From the NCBI GenBank assembly GCA_964616985.1, contig CAZTVF010000114.1, positions 1-17,294 of the forward strand: a stretch of DNA of 17,294 bases. Direction: 5' to 3'. Positions 1 to 5,794 of the stretch are shown piece by piece. This stretch comes from CAZTVF01 sp964616985. Its GTDB lineage: Bacteria > Planctomycetota > Phycisphaerae > SM23-33. A model generated the notes under the pieces. That model searched no databases. It was not told the DNA's origin and saw only the letters and a list, made by a program, of their open reading frames with translations. Each line of letters starts with the position of its first letter. The stretch's first letter is position 1. Both the position numbers and the translations under genes were made by a program.

Positions 1-204
1 GAGCTGGATGCGGCTGAAGACGCAGTCGATGCTGGCGGCCAGGGCCCGCGCGTGCACGGTCTTGCCGACGCCGGGCACGTCCTCCAGCAGCACGTGCCCG
101 CGGGCGAGCAACGCCACCAGGACCTGCTCGACGGTGCGACTCTTGCCCAGCAGGACCGACTGCACGTTCTGCCGCAGCGCGGCGAGCTTTTCAGACAGGT
201 TCAT
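1..204 (-). CDS. MoxR-type AAA+ ATPase, N-terminal part (runs off window)
   Basis: Only the first 68 codons are inside the window; the gene continues past base 1. The visible protein starts MNLSEKLAALRQNV and contains a P-loop, EDVPGVGKT, at residues 41-49, followed by HARALAASID and SRIQL. This order (N-terminal helix, VLLEDVPGVGKT, ARALA, RIQ) is that of MoxR-family AAA+ ATPases, which act as ATP-driven chaperones for metal or cofactor insertion and usually sit beside a DUF58/von Willebrand A-domain gene; that partner would lie outside this window. The ATG at 204 is chosen because the family homology begins a few residues after it; the other upstream ATG (229) is out of frame. There is no good Shine-Dalgarno, only a purine stretch about 12 bases upstream. 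It is transcribed divergently from ribE. Confidence 0.85.
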   Translation of the reverse strand, partial: MNLSEKLAALRQNVQSVLLGKSRTVEQVLVALLARGHVLLEDVPGVGKTVHARALAASIDCVFSRIQL

Positions 205-246
205 GGGGGGAGGCGCCCTTTCTATCCATGGGGGAACAATAGTGGT

Positions 247-252
247 ATTATA
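247..252 (-). promoter_or_regulatory. Possible -10 box of the MoxR-type gene, in the divergent ribE spacer
   Basis: Read on the minus strand, 252-247 is TATAAT, a perfect -10 hexamer, 42 bases upstream of the start at 204. The same A/T island on the plus strand gives TATTAT (246-251) facing ribE, so it could hold overlapping divergent -10 elements. No convincing -35 is present at 16-18 bases for either direction, so this is only a candidate. Confidence 0.3.
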
Positions 253-363
253 TGAGACCGCGTCGCCGGATCATAGACCCAGCGCGGCGCGCATCGCGGC
301 GCAAGGGCCGGATTTCGCGGCGGCGCCGGCGGCAGCGTGTCCCGCACGAGAGCGGCAGTCATT

Positions 364-1017
364 ATGTTCACCGGAATCATCGCACATGTTGGAGTGGTCC
401 GCTCGCTGCAGCCCTCGGGCGGCGGCAAGCGCCTCACCATCGACCTGGGCCCCCTGGCCGCGGGTCTGGAACAGGGCGACAGCGTCGCCGTCAACGGCGC
501 ATGCCTTACGGCCGCCGCCGCGCCGCGCGGCTCCGAGGCGGCCTTCGACGTGGTGCAAGAGACCCTGGCACGGACGAATCTCGGTGCGATCCGCGCCACA
601 TCCCGCGTGAACCTCGAGCGGGCCCTGCGCCTCGGGGGCGGCCTCGACGGCCACCTCGTGCAGGGCCACGTCGACGGCCTGGCCGTGGTCGCCGGCATCC
701 AGCGCGGCGGGCAGTGGCTGATCGATTTTGAGGCGCCCCAGTTGACGCCGGTCATGGTGGCCAAGGGCTCGGTCGCCATCGACGGCATCTCGCTGACGCT
801 GGTGGAGGTGACGGAATCCACCTTCCGCGTCGCCGTCATCCCCACCACGCTGGCGGCCACGACGTTGGGCGAGCGAAAACCCGGCGACGCCGTGAACATC
901 GAGACCGACATCATCGGCAAGTACGTCCGCAAGTACCTCCTGGGCGATGCGGGCGGGACCGAAAAAACTTCATCCGGCATGACGCTGGAAAAGCTCCGCC
1001 AAGCGGGTTTTGCGTAG
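364..1017 (+). CDS. ribE: Riboflavin synthase, alpha chain
   Basis: The enzyme dismutates two 6,7-dimethyl-8-ribityllumazines into riboflavin and a pyrimidinedione, the last step of vitamin B2 synthesis in the cytoplasm. The 217-residue length fits the family. Two tandem lumazine-binding domains are visible: domain 1 (about 1-96) with MFTGII, GDSVAVNGACLT (Cys47) and VQETLARTNLG; domain 2 (about 97-190) with GHLVQGHVDG (His97, His102), KGSVAIDGISLTL, IPTTLAATTLG and VNIETDIIGKY. The internal duplication (SVAVNG/SVAIDG, ARTNLG/AATTLG) is obvious. The start at 364 is preferred over a GTG at 337 because MFTGII is the near-universal N-terminus. The C-terminal 25 residues (after KYLLG) are a Gly/Ser/Thr-containing tail ending LRQAGFA. 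Only a weak GAGAG precedes the start. pdxA follows 156 bases later on the same strand. Confidence 0.96.
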   Translation: MFTGIIAHVGVVRSLQPSGGGKRLTIDLGPLAAGLEQGDSVAVNGACLTAAAAPRGSEAAFDVVQETLARTNLGAIRATSRVNLERALRLGGGLDGHLVQGHVDGLAVVAGIQRGGQWLIDFEAPQLTPVMVAKGSVAIDGISLTLVEVTESTFRVAVIPTTLAATTLGERKPGDAVNIETDIIGKYVRKYLLGDAGGTEKTSSGMTLEKLRQAGFA

Positions 1018-1049
1018 AATGGCCTGTGAGCATGGCTGCTGACGACTAC

Positions 1050-1110
1050 CAGCCGAGGGCGGCTGGGTGACGGCGCCTCGCGGCTGGCGCCGACCGACCG
1101 CCCCCGGCTG
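1050..1110 (+). other. Long GC-rich stem-loop between ribE and pdxA
   Basis: Bases 1050-1062 pair with 1098-1110 (13 positions, one A-C mismatch at 1056/1104). Inside, GGT 1066-1068 can pair with ACC 1093-1095, and CGGCGCC (1071-1077) pairs with GGCGCCG (1086-1092) around an 8-base loop. An alternative local hairpin, CCAGCC (1049-1054) with GGCTGG (1061-1066), is mutually exclusive with the long stem. No U-tract follows, so it is not a standard intrinsic terminator. It could be an RNA structure in a ribE-pdxA transcript or a palindromic repeat unit. The pairing is seen directly; any role is inferred. Confidence 0.55.
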
Positions 1111-1173
1111 CACAATTTAGGAGACTTCCACGGGCCGGCCGAGCAGGCAGGTTCGTGGCAAATTGAGGGCTTC

Positions 1174-2268
1174 ATGACGGATTTGGACCGCCCCACGATC
1201 GGCATCACGATGGGCGACCCCTGCGGCATCGGGGCCGAGATCATCGTCAAGGCACTCGTCCAGAGCGACCTGAGCCGGCGGGCGCGCTTCGTCATCTTCG
1301 GCATGGCCGAGCAACTGTCCTACACGGCCGACATGCTCGAGGTGGATTTCAGCTTCACGCGGATGCACCACGAGGACGTCCGCCGCACCAGCATCCCGCT
1401 GGTGGTGGTCGACTATGACGAGATCACCCTGCCGGCCGTCATGGAGCGAGGGCCCAGCCGCCCCGGCGGCCAGGCGTCGATGCGATTCTGCGAGGACGCC
1501 ATCGAGGCCGTTCGCCGCGGGTACATCGATGCGATCGTCACCGCCCCCATCTCCAAGGCGTCGTGGCACATGGCGGGGTTCCGCAAGTTCCCCGGGCACA
1601 CCGAACTGCTGGCCGAACGCTTCAAGGCCAAAAACGTGGCGATGATGTTCGTTTCGCCGCAGCTGCGCGTGGTGCTGGCAACGATCCACGTGGGCCTGCT
1701 GGAGATCCGCAACCATTTCACGATCGGGTGCGTGTTCAACCCCATCGACCTGGCCGACCAGGCCCTGCGCGAGTGGTTCGGCCTGCCCTCGCCGCGGATC
1801 GCGGTGGCGGGGCTCAATCCGCACGCGGGCGAGGAGGGCGCGTTCGGCGACGAGGAAGGCCGCGTCATCACCCCCGCGATCCTGATGGCCAAGGAAAACG
1901 GCATCAACGTGTCGGGGCCTTTCCCGGGCGACACGATCTTCCTCAAGGCCCTCGAGGGCAAGTACGATTGCGTCATCGCGATGTACCACGACCAGGGGCT
2001 GATCCCCATCAAGCTGCTGGCGTGGAAGGAAGCGGTCAACCTCACGCTGGGGCTGCCCATCATCCGCACCAGCCCCGCGCACGGCTGCGCGTTCGACATC
2101 GCGGGCAAGAACCGCGCCGACGCCTCCAGCATGATCTCCGCCACCAGCCTCGCCATCGACCTGGCGATCCAGACCAAGGCCAAGGCCGCCGCCACACCCC
2201 AACCCGCGCCCACCGTCGCCGATGACGAGGACGAGATCAAACCCGTCGAAGATGAAGAAGTCTGGTAG
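1174..2268 (+). CDS. pdxA: 4-hydroxythreonine-4-phosphate dehydrogenase (PdxA family)
   Basis: NAD-dependent, metal-dependent dehydrogenase of pyridoxal 5'-phosphate (vitamin B6) synthesis, acting in the cytoplasm with PdxJ. Family motifs run the full length: ITMGDPCGIGAEI (11-23), TAPISKASW (123-131), FPGHTELLA (139-147), ATIHVGL (169-175), LNPHAGEEGAFG (214-225), YHDQGLIPIK (271-280) and RTSPAHGCAFDIAGK (298-312). The three metal-ligand histidines of E. coli PdxA (166, 211, 266) map to His172, His217 and His272 with identical spacing. The start has a GAGGG 4 bases upstream. At 364 residues it is about 30 longer than usual: after residue 333 there is an Ala/Pro stretch and then a very acidic tail (DDEDEIKPVEDEEVW). 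PdxA2-type paralogues act on related four-carbon sugar-acid phosphates, so the exact substrate is not proven; the ribE neighbour favours a cofactor role. Confidence 0.94.
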   Translation: MTDLDRPTIGITMGDPCGIGAEIIVKALVQSDLSRRARFVIFGMAEQLSYTADMLEVDFSFTRMHHEDVRRTSIPLVVVDYDEITLPAVMERGPSRPGGQASMRFCEDAIEAVRRGYIDAIVTAPISKASWHMAGFRKFPGHTELLAERFKAKNVAMMFVSPQLRVVLATIHVGLLEIRNHFTIGCVFNPIDLADQALREWFGLPSPRIAVAGLNPHAGEEGAFGDEEGRVITPAILMAKENGINVSGPFPGDTIFLKALEGKYDCVIAMYHDQGLIPIKLLAWKEAVNLTLGLPIIRTSPAHGCAFDIAGKNRADASSMISATSLAIDLAIQTKAKAAATPQPAPTVADDEDEIKPVEDEEVW

Positions 2269-2336
2269 GCGGCACCCCTCTCCCTCCAGGGAGAGGTCGG
2301 GCCGCAGGCCCGGGTGAGGGTGCCTTGGGTGCCGCC
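2268..2336. repeat. Branched palindromic element on the pdxA 3' end
   Basis: A perfect 10-base outer stem, GGCGGCACCC (2268-2277) with GGGTGCCGCC (2327-2336), begins on the last base of the pdxA stop codon. It encloses two hairpins: CTCTCCCT (2278-2285) with AGGGAGAG (2288-2295), and CGGGCC (2298-2303) with GGCCCG (2307-2312). A second GGGTGCC copy (2318-2324) can replace the outer partner. The cloverleaf-like shape resembles dispersed extragenic palindromes (REP-like) of GC-rich genomes, and could protect or end the pdxA mRNA. No T-run follows. Confidence 0.7.
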
Positions 2337-2543
2337 ACAGGCACGGGGCGATGCCGAGACGCCGGAGGAATCGCCGGTGTGGAAGACCGACCCACGCAGT
2401 GGGCCGGCTTTGGGAAAAATAAGGCCAAGCTCGTTCCTCTCCCGTGATGGGATTGCTTCATCCTCCGACTCCTCCCCGGTCGATATTAAGGATAGAACGA
2501 CAAGAGAGTCGTCGAAAGACCCTGTAGGCGGGGAGGAATACCT

Positions 2544-2756
2544 ATGCCGAAGAAAGTGTTATTCATGGACGAAGAGATTTTCGTCACGGCCATGACGCAG
2601 GCGGTGGCGGAGGGCAACACGTCCTTTATCGAGAACCACACTGACCGTCTGGACGCACTGGTCGAAAGGCTCAGCGAGACGCTGCAGACCCTGACCGAGC
2701 TGCAGTATCGGGCCCGCCAAGCCGTCTCGCCGGCCGAAGCGGTCGGGTGTCATTAG
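2544..2756 (+). CDS. Small protein of unknown function (70 residues)
   Basis: I do not recognise the family. It begins MPKKVLFMDEEIFVTAM and is largely helical by eye; residues about 27-63 (SFIENHTDRLDALVERLSETL onward) have heptad-like Leu/Val spacing that suggests an amphipathic helix or short coiled coil. There is no signal peptide or membrane segment, so it is probably cytosolic. Evidence that it is a real gene: a strong Shine-Dalgarno GGAGGA (2532-2537) exactly 6 bases before the ATG, and codon use with the same G/C-rich third positions as its neighbours. It stands alone, with 275 bases upstream and 210 downstream. The upstream spacer after the palindrome (2337-2543) is less GC-rich, contains TATTAA near 2484 but no clear paired -35. 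Confidence 0.65.
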   Translation: MPKKVLFMDEEIFVTAMTQAVAEGNTSFIENHTDRLDALVERLSETLQTLTELQYRARQAVSPAEAVGCH

Positions 2757-2966
2757 AACCCGCCGCTCTCAGCGACAGATGATTCGCGTTGCTCGCCCGC
2801 GCGCGTTCGATCAGCGCCGAACGGCAAGCCGCCACCAAAGCCTACCCCCAGATTCAATCGTGAAGAACTACCGTGCCGCCTGTGGTCAACTCGGCTGCGC
2901 CGCCGAACACCAACGGTGGCGAATACGCATATGACGGGTTAATATCGCCGGCCGGAAAACCCGTCC

Positions 2967-3716
2967 ATGGAACCACGACCACAATCAGGCGAACAGGCAA
3001 CGCGGCGCCAGGCGCCGCTCATCTCCATCGTCGTCCCCACGTTCCAGGAAGCCGCCAACGTCGAACTGCTGGCGACGCGTGTGCACGAGGCGATGGCGGC
3101 GCGGGCGACGGAGTACGAACTGATCCTCGTCGACGACGACAGCCGCGATGGCATCGATGCCGCCGCGGCGCAGCTGGCGGCGCGCGGGCTGCCGGTGAGG
3201 CTGATCGTCCGCACGGGCGAGAGGGGGCTGGCGACGGCGGTGCTGCGGGGCTTCGCCGAGGCCCGCGGCGAGGTGCTCGTATGCATGGACGGCGACCTGA
3301 GCCACCCACCCCGGAAGATCCTCGAACTCACCGACGCCCTCGACCGCGGCGACGCCGACTTCGTCCTGGCCAGCCGGTACGTCGCCGACGGCGGCAGCGA
3401 TGAGGATTGGGGCTTTCTCCGCCGCCTCAACAGCCGCCTGGCCACGTGGCTCGCCCGCCCCTTCACGGCGGTGAAGGATCCGATGTCGGGCTTCTTTGCC
3501 CTGCGCCGCTCGACGCTGCGCGCGGGCATGGACCTGAGGCCCATCGGGTACAAGATCGCCCTGGAACTGATCGTCCGCTGCCGCTGCCGCCGGATCGTCG
3601 AGGTGCCCTTCTGCTTCGCCAATCGCTCCCGTGGCCGCAGCAAGCTCTCCCTCCGCGAGCAGATCAACTACCTCCGCCATCTGGGCCGCCTGGCGTGGTT
3701 CAAGATGGGGATGTAA
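2967..3716 (+). CDS. Polyprenyl-phosphate sugar synthase (DPM1-like GT2 glycosyltransferase)
   Basis: A cytosolic-face GT-A enzyme expected to move a sugar from a nucleotide sugar to a polyprenyl phosphate. Residues 18-27 (LISIVVPTFQ) open the fold; the nucleotide-binding acidic motif VDDDSRDG is at 55-62, the metal-binding DGD of CMDGDLSHPP at 108-110, the SRYV element at 136-139, KDPMSGFFALRR at 170-181, and the FANRSRGRSKLS acceptor motif at 217-228. This set is characteristic of the dolichyl-phosphate mannose synthase subfamily. The 249 residues include no C-terminal membrane domain. The ATG at 2967 is the only usable start before the conserved fold (an in-frame TAA lies at 2940-2942), but it lacks a Shine-Dalgarno. 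The next gene is a lipid-linked-sugar-dependent transferase, so the product is likely that gene's donor. Which sugar is used cannot be told. Confidence 0.9.
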   Translation: MEPRPQSGEQATRRQAPLISIVVPTFQEAANVELLATRVHEAMAARATEYELILVDDDSRDGIDAAAAQLAARGLPVRLIVRTGERGLATAVLRGFAEARGEVLVCMDGDLSHPPRKILELTDALDRGDADFVLASRYVADGGSDEDWGFLRRLNSRLATWLARPFTAVKDPMSGFFALRRSTLRAGMDLRPIGYKIALELIVRCRCRRIVEVPFCFANRSRGRSKLSLREQINYLRHLGRLAWFKMGM

Positions 3717-3769
3717 GACGCGGTGGGTTTCGACCCTTCGCGAAGCTGTCGCTCGTGCACTCTGAGCTG

Positions 3770-3798
3770 ATGACCCCTCGACCCCACGACGTTACAAT
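3770..3798 (+). promoter_or_regulatory. Candidate promoter giving a leaderless transcript of the GT83-like gene
   Basis: ATGACC (3770-3775; 4 of 6 match to TTGACA) lies 17 bases before TACAAT (3793-3798; 5 of 6 match to TATAAT). The start codon ATG is at 3805, only 6 bases after the -10 box, so transcription would begin at or next to the A of the ATG. No Shine-Dalgarno is present, which agrees with a leaderless message. Sequence match only. Confidence 0.45.
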
Positions 3799-3804
3799 CC
3801 GCAC

Positions 3805-5652
3805 ATGAATTCACCCATCGAATCGCGCCGCCTCCTGTCGCCCACGATGTGGGTGGCGCTGCTGATCGTGGTGGGCACGGGGCTGCGGCTGTGGGCGGCG
3901 GCGGCCACGGGCCTGGGCTATGGCGAGGCCAACTACTTCGCGACGGCGATGCACCCCGACTGGAGCTACTTCGATCAGCCGCCGCTGTCGCTGTGGGCGG
4001 CCTACCTGTCGGCAAAGCTCCTGGGCACGCACCCGCTGGCACTGCGCCTGCCGTTCGTGCTGATGTTCGCCGGCACGACGTGGCTGGTCTACTCGCTGGG
4101 CAGGCGGCTCTACGGCGAGCGGGCCGGACTGTGGGCGGCGGTGCTGCTGAACGTGTCGTTCGTTTTCACAATGTCCACCGCGCTGTTCCTGCAGCCGGAC
4201 GGGCCGCTGATGCTGCTATGGCTGGCCTGCACGGGGTGCCTGGTGCGAATCTTCCTCGACACGCCCCGCCACCCCACGCGGTGGTGGCTGGCAACGGGCG
4301 CTCTGGTGGGCCTGGCGATGCTCAGCAAGTACCACGCCATCTTCATCGCAGCCGCGGCGTTCGTCTTCATGCTGACCTCGCGCCCGCATCGCCGTTGGCT
4401 GGGCACCAGCGGCCCGTACCTGGCCCTGGCGGTTGCGGTGATCGTCTCCTCGCCGGTGCTGATCTGGAACGCCCAGCATGGCTGGATCTCGCTGCTGTGG
4501 CAGGGCGCCCGCGGGACGAAGTCCGCGGGGCTGCGCCTCGACTGGCTGGGGCGCAACATCGTCGGCCAAGCCCTGTACGTGATGCCCTGGCTGTGGGCGC
4601 CGCTGCTGTGGCAGCTGGTCGCGTGCCTGCGCAAAGGCCCCCGATGCCCGACGGCCTGGCTGATCGGCCTGCTGTCGGTGGGCCCCGTCATCGTCTTCAC
4701 GGCCATCTCGGCGTACGCCCCCATCGGCCTGCACTTTCACTGGCAGACGCCCGGCTACCTTCTCCTGCTGCTGCCCCTCGGCGCCGCCATTGCCGCCGCA
4801 ATGGACCGGGTGCCAAGCGGGGTGCCATGCCGAAGCGTCGCGCTGTCCGCGACGCGCCGGCATGCCTCGGCCGAGCATGCGGCCGCCGTAGGGCATGCAG
4901 GTTCTTCCGCGGAGCGGAAGGTTCTGCATGCCGCACGCGGGGAGGCGACACCGGCCGCACCGGAAGCACAAGTTCGGCATGCAGAACCCGCCCCTTCGGG
5001 GCAGGACCTGCATGCCCTACCATCATCGGGCGCCTCGGCCGAGCATGCCGGCGCGAGTACGCTTCGGCATGGCACCCCGCTTCGGCACGGCACCCATGTG
5101 ACGCTCGTCCGCATCTGGCTGGTGGCCTCCATCGTTCTGGGCGTGGTGGCGGCGGGGCTGCTGACGTCGCATGCGGCCACGGGTTGGGCGAGAAAGGCGG
5201 GCATCGTCGAGGGCGGGGCGGCCATGGGCCAGAAGACCGACGTGACGCTGGAGATGCTCGACTGGGGCGAGCTGGCCGCCTGCCTCCGCGACAAGGGCCT
5301 GCTGAACCGTCCCAACACGTTCCTCTTCACCAACCGCTGGTTCCAGAGCGGCAAGGTCTCGCACGCCGTCGGCGCGGGCATGGACGTATTGTGCTTTCAC
5401 GACGACCCGCGATCATTCGCCTTCTTCGCCCCGCCCTGGCGCTGGCGCGGGCAGGACGGCGTGCTCATCGGCACGGCCGAGTTCCTGAAGTGGCCGCTCG
5501 AGACCTTCGGCCCGCACTTCGCCAGCATCGAGCCCCTGGGCGAGCTCGACATCCACCGCGCGGGTCTGGCCGAGGAACGCCTCAAGCTCTACCTCTGCAA
5601 ACGTTTCGACGGCAACTTCCCCATGCCCTACGGGCCGGGGCGTGATCGTTGA
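3805..5652 (+). CDS. GT83/PMT-like polytopic membrane glycosyltransferase with an in-frame palindromic insert
   Basis: Integral membrane GT-C enzyme of the ArnT/PMT superfamily, expected to take a sugar from a polyprenyl-phosphate carrier and attach it to a lipid or protein outside the cytoplasmic membrane. Membrane span 1 is about residues 14-33; family signatures include GYGEANYF (38-45, acidic residue of the first outer loop), WSYFDQPPLSLW (53-64), FLQPDGPLMLLW (128-139) and LSKYHAIF (173-180). Many further hydrophobic segments continue to about 333. Residues 335-431 are then a hydrophilic His/Ala/Ser-rich stretch encoded by the palindrome at 4808-5095. The hydrophobic span VRIWLVASIVLGVVAAGLL resumes after it, and a soluble C-terminal domain (FLFTNRWFQSGKVSHAVG, LCFHDD) matches the usual C-terminus of the group. 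Without the insert the protein would be about 519 residues, a normal family length. The donor probably comes from the DPM1-like enzyme encoded just upstream. Confidence 0.9.
   Translation: MNSPIESRRLLSPTMWVALLIVVGTGLRLWAAAATGLGYGEANYFATAMHPDWSYFDQPPLSLWAAYLSAKLLGTHPLALRLPFVLMFAGTTWLVYSLGRRLYGERAGLWAAVLLNVSFVFTMSTALFLQPDGPLMLLWLACTGCLVRIFLDTPRHPTRWWLATGALVGLAMLSKYHAIFIAAAAFVFMLTSRPHRRWLGTSGPYLALAVAVIVSSPVLIWNAQHGWISLLWQGARGTKSAGLRLDWLGRNIVGQALYVMPWLWAPLLWQLVACLRKGPRCPTAWLIGLLSVGPVIVFTAISAYAPIGLHFHWQTPGYLLLLLPLGAAIAAAMDRVPSGVPCRSVALSATRRHASAEHAAAVGHAGSSAERKVLHAARGEATPAAPEAQVRHAEPAPSGQDLHALPSSGASAEHAGASTLRHGTPLRHGTHVTLVRIWLVASIVLGVVAAGLLTSHAATGWARKAGIVEGGAAMGQKTDVTLEMLDWGELAACLRDKGLLNRPNTFLFTNRWFQSGKVSHAVGAGMDVLCFHDDPRSFAFFAPPWRWRGQDGVLIGTAEFLKWPLETFGPHFASIEPLGELDIHRAGLAEERLKLYLCKRFDGNFPMPYGPGRDR
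4808..5095. repeat. 288-base palindromic element inserted in frame inside the GT83-like gene
   Basis: The outer ends are GGGTGCC (4808-4814) and GGCACCC (5089-5095). Exact inverted matches inside: 4816-4837 with 5060-5081 (22 bases), 4853-4865 with 5043-5055 (13), the self-complementary CTCGGCCGAG at 4866-4875 and 5034-5043, 4888-4901 with 5007-5020 (14), and 4920-4932 with 4976-4988 (13). Each arm has its own hairpin: CTTCCGC/GCGGAAG (4904-4920) and GCCCC/GGGGC (4990-5002). The GCATGC core recurs throughout. The length is a multiple of three, no stop is introduced, and the element falls between two membrane spans, so the host gene stays open. Because it is palindromic, both strands can encode similar peptides (for example PLRGRTCMPY in another frame of each strand). 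Confidence 0.9.
5060..5095. repeat. Two tandem 18-base units at the right end of the intragenic palindrome
   Basis: CGCTTCGGCATGGCACCC (5060-5077) is followed directly by CGCTTCGGCACGGCACCC (5078-5095), with one difference. Each unit is six codons, so the host protein reads LRHGTP then LRHGTH. The left arm has only one full copy plus a GGGTGCC remnant, so the right arm seems to have gained a unit. Confidence 0.8.
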
Positions 5653-5740
5653 GTTCCCATCGCATGTGACCGCTTGCGGTTCGCAGGCGGGTGCGGCTTC
5701 GGGATCGAAACGCTTGCTTCGCTGCGAGGTTTGGATACGG

Positions 5741-5746
5741 TATGAT
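5741..5746 (+). promoter_or_regulatory. Weak candidate -10 box for the glycosidase operon
   Basis: TATGAT (5741-5746) matches 5 of 6 positions of the -10 consensus, 48 bases before the start at 5795, in the 142-base gap after the GT83-like gene. The hexamer 17 bases upstream (TTCGCT) is a poor -35. Low certainty. Confidence 0.25.
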
Positions 5747-5794
5747 GCCGACTCCGGTACATGTCGGTCCTCTTGGATAATCAAGGAGCTTCGA

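Noticed and set aside
230..363. FMN riboswitch upstream of ribE
   Set aside because: The spacer is short, shared with a divergent gene, and does not show the conserved RFN-element helices.
3849..5645. A 598-codon overlapping frame on the plus strand within the GT83-like gene
   Set aside because: The alternative frame lacks membrane segments and family motifs and is Arg/Gly/Ala-rich. It is open because of high G+C and because the palindromic insert is open in several frames.
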